From assembly GCA_045563135.1 (NCBI GenBank), contig JBJKUL010000001.1, forward strand, positions 1 through 64,000: a stretch of DNA of 64,000 nt, written 5' to 3'. This DNA comes from Actinomarina sp002308095 (GTDB lineage Bacteria > Actinomycetota > Acidimicrobiia > Actinomarinales > Actinomarinaceae). A program made the position numbers and the translations under genes. This document shows, one piece after another, positions 43,039-50,683 of the stretch. Numbering within the stretch: position 1 is the first letter of the stretch; each line of letters begins with the position of its first letter. The notes under the pieces are model-generated. The model searched no databases, was not told where the DNA came from, and saw only the letters and a program-made list of their open reading frames with translations.

Positions 43039-43272
43039 ATGGCAAAGAAGAAAATTAAAATAGAGAACTCAGTTAGAAAACTTAGGTTTAATAATAATGA
43101 GATGACGCAGCAAGAGCTTGCTGATTTGGTTGGCGTTTCCAGGCAAACAGTAGTTGCTATTGAGAAATACAAGTACACCCCATCTCTAGAATTAGCTTTT
43201 AAAATTTCAACAGTGTTTAACAAAGAGATACAAGAAGTTTTTTATATTGGTCAACAACAAGATGAACATTAA
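43039..43272 (+). CDS. Short XRE-family transcription regulator
   Basis: A 77-residue single helix-turn-helix protein: MTQQELADLVGVSRQTVVAIEKYKYTPSLELAFKIS (about 23-58) is the YozG-like signature. No sensing domain. It forms a pair with the membrane protein before it and may bind the 21-bp repeats upstream. The next lipoprotein gene starts two bases later, so all three are likely one transcript. Confidence 0.9.
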   Translation: MAKKKIKIENSVRKLRFNNNEMTQQELADLVGVSRQTVVAIEKYKYTPSLELAFKISTVFNKEIQEVFYIGQQQDEH

Positions 43273-43274
43273 AT

Positions 43275-43874
43275 ATGTATAAAAAAGTCTCGATAACATT
43301 AATACTGTTTACTGCTTGTTCACTATTCCAACAAGAAGAACAATCTGTTGTTTCCGTTGCAGACACTGATAAAGGAAAAGCAGCAATTGCTTCTGGTGTG
43401 CAACTTACAGATGAACGAGAAGAAATTTCAGACGAGGATGCACCCTTAGTGCTCGTACAGTGCGTCAATGAATCAGGCTATAAATTTAAAGAACCAAAAA
43501 ACTTTTTAGATCTTTACACCACGATTGCATCGTATTTTGAAACTATAACCGAACAAGAGGCCGAGGAATTGTGGGACATAATCGAGGAATGTGCTTTGAA
43601 ATATAATTTATGGGGTGTAGCAGATGAAAATCAATTCGAAGACCCAGCACAAGTATCAAAAGAAATTGATAGATCACTGTTTATGGCGAAGTGTTTTAGA
43701 GAAAGTGGATACCCAAAAGTTCCAGATCCAGATTATTTCAACAGAGAAGTCAGATTAGACGCTTATATTGATGAAGATTGGGAGTTAAGAGAAGACGATC
43801 CATTGGTTCAGACATGGCAAGCATGTGAAGATAATCTACCGGAAGAATTAAAAGATGAGGAGTGGGATGCATAG
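43275..43874 (+). CDS. Cys-repeat lipoprotein, copy 3
   Basis: A 199-residue lipoprotein: signal peptide with lipobox FTAC (Cys near 15), linker with VVSVADT (copy 1 has IVSLSDK, copy 2 VVSTND), unit 1 VLVQCVNESGYKFKEP ... IEECALKYNLWGV, and unit 2 MAKCFRESGYPKVPDP ... QACEDNLPEE. The KYNLW/KYDLW motif makes it closest to copy 1. It comes 65 bases before the macA-like gene and after the XRE gene. Confidence 0.82.
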   Translation: MYKKVSITLILFTACSLFQQEEQSVVSVADTDKGKAAIASGVQLTDEREEISDEDAPLVLVQCVNESGYKFKEPKNFLDLYTTIASYFETITEQEAEELWDIIEECALKYNLWGVADENQFEDPAQVSKEIDRSLFMAKCFRESGYPKVPDPDYFNREVRLDAYIDEDWELREDDPLVQTWQACEDNLPEELKDEEWDA

Positions 43875-43895
43875 AAAACTTAAGAAATTAATTCT

Positions 43896-43914
43896 CAGAA
43901 AACTTACAGGTTTA
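43896..43914 (+). promoter_or_regulatory. Candidate response-regulator binding site 2
   Basis: CAGAAAACTTACAGGTTTA, with CAG repeated 11 bases apart, nearly matches the site at 39076-39100 next to the response-regulator gene. It lies 26 bases before the macA-like start. Confidence 0.5.
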
Positions 43915-43939
43915 ATAAACTACTCTAATTGGAACAATT

Positions 43940-45523
43940 ATGAAAAATATATTTAAATTAAAAAACTTATTCACTTTAGTTGCTGTTGCGGCATTAGCTT
44001 ATGGTGGTTATTATTTTGGCACTCAGAACACTGAAATATCCTCAAGTAGTAAAACTCTAGAACTTACTACAGTCGCTATACAAAAAGGTGAATTAGCAAA
44101 GAAGGAAGAGTACAACGGAACCTTAAGACAAACTGACAGCAAGATTCTTAACTCACCAATGTCAGGAGTTGTTACATTAGTACCCAAAGAGGGAACAATT
44201 GTAAACTTTGGAGAAGTACTCTTTGCTGTTGATAACAAACCTGTAATTTTAGTTGAAGGTGCAACACCGTTTTACAGGACTTTAGATTTAAATTCAGATG
44301 CTGGACCAGATGTTTTACAACTTGAGCAAGCACTTGTTTTTTTAGGTTATGCAGTAGAAGACTTTGTACCTGATGAGACTTTTGATGAAACTACTTCAAA
44401 CATGCTTAATGCTCTTTATGTTGATTATAAGATTGATACAAAATCTGAAATTACACCCGCAGAGCAGGTCGCTATTAATTTAAAAAAGACAGAAGTAGAC
44501 AATATTGAAGAAACAATTTCAGATGGTGGAACTACACTCGCACAAGTTAACGATAAAAAAAAGAAATTAGACGATGCAAAAGAAGCTTCTACTGAAGAAA
44601 GTACAGCTTGGAAAGCAGCCGATACAGCCATCGAAAATGCTGAAGAAAGCCTAACTCTGTATAGGGATGAAACAAACCCTAAGACAAAAGAAAAGAAAGC
44701 AGACGGAACACTAGATGCTGCAATTGAGGACTTAGAGCAAACTATTGAGGAACAGAAAAGAATCAAAGCTTTAGAAAAAGGTAAAGAGTCTGGAGTAGAT
44801 GCTACTGAAGCTTTAGCTATAGAAACAGCACAAAAAGCATATGATGATGCCTTAAAAAATTATAACGAAGGCGTTGACCAAGCAGCTGAACTAGCTAAAG
44901 CAAAAGAAGAGCTTGAAGAACTTAAGCTTGCCTCAAAATCAGAAACTTTTAGTCCAACAAATGCTTACGCATCGAAAACACCAATAATTGTTGGTTCTTA
45001 TATAAACGATGTAGGCTCAGCGGTTGTTTTAAATTCTCCTCTTTACAATATTTCCTCTATTGGAATTGAAGTTGTCTTTCAGGTAGATGCCACAGATCAA
45101 GAAACAGTTTCTCTTGGCGACAGTGTGGAGATAGAACTTCCAACAGATGAGAGAGTGCCAACGGTTATTACTTTTATTGACCAGGTTGTAACACAAACTC
45201 AAGCAGGAGAATTTATAGAAGTGACTTTAGAAGTCCTTAACCCGGAAGAGATTGAAGCTTACGACCAAGCTCCGGTAAAAGTGTTTGTCACAACAGAAAT
45301 CTCTAAAGATGTATTATACGTTCCAGTAAATGCGCTCCTTGCTTTAGCAGAGGGAGGGTATGCTTTGGAAATTTACGATGGAGAGGTTGATGGTGGAACA
45401 TTTAACGGTGAATCTGGTGTCGATACCAGCTATGTTGCTGTTGAAATAGGAGTTTTCACTGACGGCTTTGTGGAAGTAAAAGGAAATATCTCAGAGGGTC
45501 AAATAGTAGTTGTACCAAGATGA
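43940..45523 (+). CDS. MacA-like periplasmic adaptor with peptidoglycan-binding-like domain
   Basis: A 527-residue adaptor of the HlyD/RND type, anchored by an N-terminal helix (about 9-26). It begins the barrel with GELAKKEEYNGTLRQ, continues with LNSPMSGVVTLVPKEGTIVNFGEVLFAVDNKPV (lipoyl-like half), then a peptidoglycan-binding-like fold (DVLQLEQALVFLGY, about 128-142), a long Glu/Lys/Ala coiled coil (about 170-330), and a returning barrel. It links the MacB-type pair downstream to the wall. The ATPase gene overlaps by four bases. Confidence 0.88.
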   Translation: MKNIFKLKNLFTLVAVAALAYGGYYFGTQNTEISSSSKTLELTTVAIQKGELAKKEEYNGTLRQTDSKILNSPMSGVVTLVPKEGTIVNFGEVLFAVDNKPVILVEGATPFYRTLDLNSDAGPDVLQLEQALVFLGYAVEDFVPDETFDETTSNMLNALYVDYKIDTKSEITPAEQVAINLKKTEVDNIEETISDGGTTLAQVNDKKKKLDDAKEASTEESTAWKAADTAIENAEESLTLYRDETNPKTKEKKADGTLDAAIEDLEQTIEEQKRIKALEKGKESGVDATEALAIETAQKAYDDALKNYNEGVDQAAELAKAKEELEELKLASKSETFSPTNAYASKTPIIVGSYINDVGSAVVLNSPLYNISSIGIEVVFQVDATDQETVSLGDSVEIELPTDERVPTVITFIDQVVTQTQAGEFIEVTLEVLNPEEIEAYDQAPVKVFVTTEISKDVLYVPVNALLALAEGGYALEIYDGEVDGGTFNGESGVDTSYVAVEIGVFTDGFVEVKGNISEGQIVVVPR

Positions 45524-46203
45524 AAACCAGTACAAAAACTGTCATCTCTATAAATAATATTTCAAAAGTTTACGAAGGTCCTCCACCAGTAAGAGCACTA
45601 GATGGTGTCTCTCTTGAAATCAAACAAGGAGATTTCGTTTCAATAGTTGGTCAATCAGGTAGTGGAAAATCAACATTTTTGAACATGATAGGGCTTCTAG
45701 ACAGCATAACTGATGGCTCTATAGAAATTGAAGGAAAAGACGTCTCAGAACTTTCAGACAATGAGCTTTCTAAGTTTAGAGGTGAAAAGATTGGATTTAT
45801 ATTTCAAAGTTTTTTTCTACTTCCAGGGTTAACTGCTCAGGAAAATGTTGCTGAAGGTCTTTTATACCAAGGTATTTCCAGAACAAAGAGATTAGAAAAA
45901 GCGAAGGAAGTTTTAGAACAAGTCGGCCTTGGAGATAGATTGACACACTTATCTAAAGAATTATCTGGAGGTCAACAACAGAGAGTTGCTATTGCACGTG
46001 CTCTTGTCCAAGACCCGGCATTCGTTTTAGCAGACGAACCTACAGGAAACTTAGATAAAGAGTCTGGTCTAAATATCCTCAATATTTTGAAAGATTTAAA
46101 CAACCAGGGTAAAACGGTAATAATGATTACTCACAACCAAGAACATGCAGAAATGTTTGAAAAAGTTATTGAATTAGTTGATGGAAAAATAGTAAATCAA
46201 TGA
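45520..46203 (+). CDS. MacB-type ABC exporter ATPase
   Basis: A 227-residue ATPase. Walker A GQSGSGKST (about 43-51), Q-loop IFQSFFLLPGLTAQEN, signature LSGGQQQRVAIARAL, Walker B VLADEPTGNLD, switch ITHNQ. It is of the LolD/MacB subgroup. Four-base overlaps (ATGA) with the adaptor before and the permease after show tight translational coupling. Confidence 0.94.
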   Translation: MKTSTKTVISINNISKVYEGPPPVRALDGVSLEIKQGDFVSIVGQSGSGKSTFLNMIGLLDSITDGSIEIEGKDVSELSDNELSKFRGEKIGFIFQSFFLLPGLTAQENVAEGLLYQGISRTKRLEKAKEVLEQVGLGDRLTHLSKELSGGQQQRVAIARALVQDPAFVLADEPTGNLDKESGLNILNILKDLNNQGKTVIMITHNQEHAEMFEKVIELVDGKIVNQ

Positions 46204-47384
46204 AAAGAAATAAACTTAAAATCAGAGACTTGTTTTTTGTAGCTTTATATGGAGTTAAGGCAAGAAAAGGTAGAGCAACACTCACGTCAATTGGGATTGG
46301 TATTGGAATTGCAGCAATTGTTGCAGTGTCCGGAATTTCAGCATCAGGTAGGGCAGATCTTCTTTCAACCTTAGAGTCTCTTGGTACAAACCTAGTTAAA
46401 GCATCACCTCAAGCTGGTTTTTTTGGAACACAAGAAGAGCTCCCTAAAGGTGTTTTAGGCATGGTAGAAAGAATAGGTCCTGTTCAGGAAGTTACATCAA
46501 CAACCCAAACAGATCTTTTGGTAAGAAGAAGTAACTTTATTTCACAATTTGAAGGTGGAGGTATTTCAACCATTGTCACCAGTGCTGAACTCTTAGATGT
46601 GATAGGTGGAAAGCTAACTGATGGTCGATTTATTCAGGATGGTCTATCTGATATTCCAGTTACAGTTTTGGGAAGCGTAACAGCTCAAAGATTAGGAATT
46701 AATAATTTATCTACACCAACAAAAATTTTGATAGAAAATGAATGGTTTGGAGTTATTGGCATACTAGAAGAATTAAAAATTCATCCAGATTTAGATCGAT
46801 CAGTGTTCATTGGCTACGGAGTAGCAGAAAAACTATTTGGCATAAAGGATGAGCCTACAACTATTTATGTAAGGGCAAATCCAACATATATTGAAGACGT
46901 TGTAGAAGTACTTGCCCCATCTATGAATCCAGAAAACCCTGATCAAGTTGAAGTCACACGTCCATCAGATGCACTCGAAGCACAACAAGCTGCAGAAGAG
47001 GCTTTTACTAATCTATTACTAGGTTTGGGATCAGTTGCTTTACTTGTTGGGGGAGTTGCAATAGCAAATGTTATGGTCATGTCTGTTCTTGAAAGAAGGA
47101 TGGAAATTGGCGTAAGAAGATCAATTGGCGCGACCAGAAGAGAAATACGATACCAGTTTCTATTAGAAAGTATCGTTTTGTCAGGTATAGGAGGTCTTGT
47201 TGGGGTAGTTCTCGGTGCTGTGATAACCCTGGGTTATACTAATTACACGGGTATTGTATTCTCTATACCTGTATGGCAAATATTTGGAGCAGTATTAGTA
47301 GCTTTATTAATCGGAGCATTATCTGGTGTTTACCCAGCCATAAAAGCCTCAAAAATCCAACCAGCAGAGGCAGTGAGAAAGTAA
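46200..47384 (+). CDS. MacB-type ABC exporter permease
   Basis: A 394-residue permease with a first helix (about 28-48), MacB extracytoplasmic domain (about 55-265) and three C-terminal helices ending in GVYPAIKASKIQPAEAVRK, the FtsX/MacB ending. The shape fits mechanotransmission, in which ATP hydrolysis in the cytosol moves the outer domain. With the adaptor and ATPase it forms a complete exporter. Likely clients are the co-located Cys-repeat lipoproteins or a compound they bind; this is inference. Confidence 0.93.
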   Translation: MKRNKLKIRDLFFVALYGVKARKGRATLTSIGIGIGIAAIVAVSGISASGRADLLSTLESLGTNLVKASPQAGFFGTQEELPKGVLGMVERIGPVQEVTSTTQTDLLVRRSNFISQFEGGGISTIVTSAELLDVIGGKLTDGRFIQDGLSDIPVTVLGSVTAQRLGINNLSTPTKILIENEWFGVIGILEELKIHPDLDRSVFIGYGVAEKLFGIKDEPTTIYVRANPTYIEDVVEVLAPSMNPENPDQVEVTRPSDALEAQQAAEEAFTNLLLGLGSVALLVGGVAIANVMVMSVLERRMEIGVRRSIGATRREIRYQFLLESIVLSGIGGLVGVVLGAVITLGYTNYTGIVFSIPVWQIFGAVLVALLIGALSGVYPAIKASKIQPAEAVRK

Positions 47385-47902
47385 AACTCCTAGGCCTATT
47401 AATCATTCTATCTTCATGCACAATTGGTGAAGAACAGTCTGATGGTGTTGTAACCATAGATTCTACAACGGCAACTACAACTGTAACTCAAGAGGTAACC
47501 TTCGAAGAAGGGGTGCTAAATTTTGCTCAATGTATGCGAGAAGAGGGGATTGATTTTCCTGATCCAAGCTTTGACATTGATGGAAATCCTGAGTTCGACG
47601 ATGTAAATATTGAAAATGATGATGAATTTGAGGCAGCTTTTGACAATTGTGAAAATATTTTAAGGGAAGCTTTACCTGAACAGTTTGATCTTGATCCAGA
47701 GGTTGAAGCCGCCTTAGTTGATGCATCTTTAGAGTTCTCTCAATGCATGAGAGATGAAGGAATTGATTTTCCCGATCCTAAACCAGGAGAATTTGGTTTT
47801 TTTGCTTTTAGAGATGCAGGTATAGATTTTCAGTCGGAAGATGTTCAAGAAGCCTTTGAAATATGCCAACCTGAAAACCCTCTTGAAAATCTTGATGAAT
47901 AA
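47381..47902 (+). CDS. Cys-repeat lipoprotein, copy 4, unusual start
   Basis: Starting at GTA 47381 the frame gives VKLLGLLIILSSC, a perfect lipoprotein signal if the first residue is Met, then Thr-rich linker and units FAQCMREEGIDFPDP ... FDNCENIL and FSQCMRDEGIDFPDP ... FEICQPEN. No ATG, GTG or TTG exists in frame between 47276 and the signal peptide; the only ATG (47273) lies deep inside the permease gene and would not give a signal peptide. The GTA overlaps the permease stop (GTAA), so reinitiation at a non-canonical codon or a one-base error is likely. It is about 173 residues. Confidence 0.75.
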   Translation, partial: VKLLGLLIILSSCTIGEEQSDGVVTIDSTTATTTVTQEVTFEEGVLNFAQCMREEGIDFPDPSFDIDGNPEFDDVNIENDDEFEAAFDNCENILREALPEQFDLDPEVEAALVDASLEFSQCMRDEGIDFPDPKPGEFGFFAFRDAGIDFQSEDVQEAFEICQPENPLENLDE

Positions 47903-47958
47903 GTAATTACTTGGAAGCTAAAACAAAAGTTTTATTAACTCAAGCAATTTACAAACAT

Positions 47959-49095
47959 CTACATTTGTGGATTAACTAAAAATTTATTACCAGTCTTTTG
48001 CTGGGCGTATGCCTTTATTATTTCAGGTTGAAGCATTTCTTCAAAAGAAATTTCCTGACCATATCCGCTAGCAAAAGTTGTTTTGATTTCTTTAGCAATT
48101 CTGACTCTCATTTCTTGAAATTTTTCCATTCCAATTTTTTTAAGCATGGGCATCAAAAGCCAACCGCCTAAACCCCAGGACATACCATAAGACCTCTTAA
48201 GAATCGTCGGTGAGGGGTCTAGCCCACCGTAAATATAGACCTGTTTGTATGTTTCAGAACCATATCTTGAATATTCACTAGATTCTGAATTTGAAGCAAT
48301 CTCCATCGCAGCTAAGATTTGCCCTGGCAATTCTCCATTATTACCTCCTCCAGTAGCATCAAACCCAAGTGTTGCCCCAGTTTCAATCAAAGCAGTAACT
48401 AAAGTTTCTTTGAAATTTTCGTCACTTGTGTTACAAACATACTTTGCTCCTATGTTTTTCAAAAGCTCTACTTGTTCTTTTGTTCTTACAATGTTTACAA
48501 GTGGGATATTGTCATCAATACAGATTTTCACGAGCATTTGCCCTAAGTTAGAGGCTGCTGCAGTATTAACAATTCCAGAGTGATTTTCCATTTTCATAGT
48601 TTCGATAAACGACAGAGCTGTCATAGGATTTACAAAAGATGAAGCAGCTTCAGCTGGTGTAGTCTCATCATCCATAACAAGACAATTTACTGCAGGAACA
48701 CAGATATATTGAGAGTACATTGCACCACCGGCTAGGCCAACAGTTTTGCCGGTAAGGTGTTTTACATTACTTCCCGCATCTACAACCACACCGGCCCCTT
48801 CATTTCCAGCAGGCATTGGTTGATCAAGTCTAGATTTCATTGATTTCATCATTGCTGGATGAATCTTCATTGAAGCTACAGTATCTTCTCCAGATCCAGA
48901 AATATTTATATTTGACAGATCTCCTCCAAAGGTAATTAGTAGTGCTAAATCAGAAGGGCTAATTGGAGCAGCATGTACTTCAATTACTACTTCATCATCA
49001 TTGGGTGTAGGCACTTGTACTTTAGTGATTGACAATTCTACATTTCCTTCACTTGTAATCGTTGATCTTATTTCCTTTGAATACCTATCTGTCAT
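47959..49095 (-). CDS. MDR-family NAD(P)H oxidoreductase (quinone/enoyl reductase-like)
   Basis: A 378-residue medium-chain reductase: N-terminal GroES-like domain (VPTPNDDEVVIEVHAAPISPSDLAL, PAGNEGAGVVVDAG) and Rossmann domain (about 160-300). The Rossmann glycine motif is altered to NTAAASNLGQ. The catalytic zinc Cys/His ligands of alcohol dehydrogenases are missing, so a quinone- or enoyl-reductase type is more likely. AGGAG precedes the ATG. Single gene, no partners. Confidence 0.85.
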   Translation of the reverse strand: MTDRYSKEIRSTITSEGNVELSITKVQVPTPNDDEVVIEVHAAPISPSDLALLITFGGDLSNINISGSGEDTVASMKIHPAMMKSMKSRLDQPMPAGNEGAGVVVDAGSNVKHLTGKTVGLAGGAMYSQYICVPAVNCLVMDDETTPAEAASSFVNPMTALSFIETMKMENHSGIVNTAAASNLGQMLVKICIDDNIPLVNIVRTKEQVELLKNIGAKYVCNTSDENFKETLVTALIETGATLGFDATGGGNNGELPGQILAAMEIASNSESSEYSRYGSETYKQVYIYGGLDPSPTILKRSYGMSWGLGGWLLMPMLKKIGMEKFQEMRVRIAKEIKTTFASGYGQEISFEEMLQPEIIKAYAQQKTGNKFLVNPQM

Positions 49096-49203
49096 GACTG
49101 CTCCTATTTGATTTACTTAGTATGTTTCCCACTAGATAACATTACTGTATTATTTTTCGTTAGGTATTTATATACAAATAAAGTAAAGATATTAAATCGC
49201 TAT

Positions 49204-49677
49204 TTAGACACCAGATTCATAATAAGAGGGGGCAGTCACGGCTATAGTAAGCCAACAGTTTTCTTTTGGATTATCTGGACATTCGTCAAACTGGAACACC
49301 CAGATGACTTCAAAATATGAGTTATTTTTAGCTAAAATTTTTATTTCATAATGATTACTATCTTCAGTTTCTACTGTTTTTGTAAAGCTATATTCTTTTA
49401 AATCGAGAATTGCATTGTAGGGCTCAGACAAAAGCATTTTTTCAAAGTTCTCTTTTGGACCAGTTATCTCTTTGTTGCTTGGGTGTGCAAAACCCCATAT
49501 AGTATCTAGGGCTTCCTCAGGGTCAGAGGAGTAAGTTTTATAGCTATCCAAAATTTGGGTTAGGACATTTTCAGATTGTTGTAGGTCTAAATCAGAAGAG
49601 GTTGTTTCTTGGCTAGAAATATTGTTGTTACAAAAAACAAGAACTAAGAATAAAATTAAGTATTTTTTAACCAACAA
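49204..49677 (-). CDS. Exported DUF4864-like protein
   Basis: A 157-residue protein with a signal-like N-terminus ending in LVFC (possible lipobox), and a domain with ALDTIWGFAHPSNKEITGPKENFEKMLLSEPYNAILDLKEYSF, which matches the general DUF4864 pattern (NTF2-like fold). TTG start within the end of the small upstream frame, so translation is probably coupled. Function unknown. Confidence 0.75.
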   Translation of the reverse strand: MLVKKYLILFLVLVFCNNNISSQETTSSDLDLQQSENVLTQILDSYKTYSSDPEEALDTIWGFAHPSNKEITGPKENFEKMLLSEPYNAILDLKEYSFTKTVETEDSNHYEIKILAKNNSYFEVIWVFQFDECPDNPKENCWLTIAVTAPSYYESGV

Positions 49678-49759
49678 TAGTTGAAACTACTAGGTAGAGA
49701 TGCAAAACGAAAGCAACGGCTAAAAAGCCCCAAAAAGTCTTTTTTTCAGTTTTACTCAT
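49667..49759 (-). CDS. 30-residue single-helix membrane peptide
   Basis: MSKTEKKTFWGFLAVAFVLH and then LYLVVSTIVG: a short basic N-terminus and one membrane helix. TAGAGT lies exactly at -12 to -7 with no ribosome-binding site, like the other leaderless starts here, and the frame overlaps the start of the DUF4864-like gene. Both facts support a real gene. Confidence 0.6.
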   Translation of the reverse strand: MSKTEKKTFWGFLAVAFVLHLYLVVSTIVG

Positions 49760-49802
49760 AATCGAACTCTAGCGTCTTTTGAAAACTTACCTAAATTAAA
49801 GG

Positions 49803-49961
49803 TTATTCGTTATTTGCTTTTTCGTAAGCTTGACTATAAAGAATTAGAGTCGGTGCCCATAAACCAACATAAATTGCTAGTTGTGGATCTTCTAAAAAAA
49901 CATAAATAATTACAGATGCAATTACTGAAACTATGCTTGCGTATAATCCAAGTTTTATCAT
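49803..49961 (-). CDS. 52-residue two-helix membrane protein
   Basis: The frame MIKLGLYASIVSVIASVIIY continues with VFLEDPQLAIYVGLW and a second helix, ending EKANNE. AAAGG stands seven bases before the ATG. Two helices joined by a short DP turn suggest a small real membrane protein; no family is known to me. Confidence 0.65.
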   Translation of the reverse strand: MIKLGLYASIVSVIASVIIYVFLEDPQLAIYVGLWAPTLILYSQAYEKANNE

Positions 49962-50013
49962 AACTTAACCTTTCTAAAGTTATTATACCTGCTAGTTTTG
50001 TTAATATTAAATT

Positions 50014-50151
50014 ATGATTGAGACAATAACTTCAAATCCATTCTTGGTAATTTTAATATTTCCAGTTGTTACATTAACTGTCTTCGTTGTTGGAATCATT
50101 AGGATTGATGTTCAAAATTTCAACAATAATAGAGACTCTGAAGAAGAATAA
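50014..50151 (+). CDS. 45-residue single-helix membrane protein
   Basis: The frame begins MIETITSNPFLVILIFPVVT, has one helix (about 8-31) and a charged tail NNNRDSEEE. TAATAT at -12 to -7 and no ribosome-binding site: leaderless type. It diverges from the 52-residue gene. Confidence 0.6.
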   Translation: MIETITSNPFLVILIFPVVTLTVFVVGIIRIDVQNFNNNRDSEEE

Positions 50152-50182
50152 AATGTCTCACAGACCTGCTTAAATTTACTAT

Positions 50183-50683
50183 ATGGATCAGGCAAAATTA
50201 GAAAAATTCTCCGAAAAAGAGCTTTTCGACCTGCAGAATAATATTTCTGAAATCATTAAGAAAAGAAATTTAGAAAATGGCGACGTTGAAGCAATCATCG
50301 ATAAAGCTTTTGATACAGGCTTTCCTAAATTTGACGGAGTTGGCCTAAATCCATGGGTAGAGGGAAGCCTTATTGTTTGCCCTGGTGCCAGAATAGATAA
50401 AACTCAGACCAAACATATTTGTAAGTTTGTAGTCGTAGATGATGAGTGGTCGTGGGAATCTCAACACATGGTTAGTGATGTAATTAGAAGAGATCAATCC
50501 TCTAAACGGTTCAAGCAACATTCAATAACACTAATCTCACCATTTGAAGGATTAGTACTACAAGTCATTTCTCAAAAGTCTCAGCAAGGAAAACACCTTG
50601 TGGACGGTATAGAGTCATTCATTTTTGAGAATGGTAAGTTGTCAAAAACAATGACTAAGACATCTAGGTCTAGAGATCACTAG
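50183..50683 (+). CDS. Conserved hypothetical protein
   Basis: A 166-residue cytosolic protein: an N-terminal coiled helix (MDQAKLEKFSEKELFDLQNNISEIIKKRN), then a beta-rich domain with GVGLNPWVEGSLIVCPGARIDK and FVVVDDEWSWES. I recognise no family. TAAATT at -12 to -7 suggests a leaderless mRNA. It converges with mgtE, sharing four bases. Confidence 0.75.
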   Translation: MDQAKLEKFSEKELFDLQNNISEIIKKRNLENGDVEAIIDKAFDTGFPKFDGVGLNPWVEGSLIVCPGARIDKTQTKHICKFVVVDDEWSWESQHMVSDVIRRDQSSKRFKQHSITLISPFEGLVLQVISQKSQQGKHLVDGIESFIFENGKLSKTMTKTSRSRDH

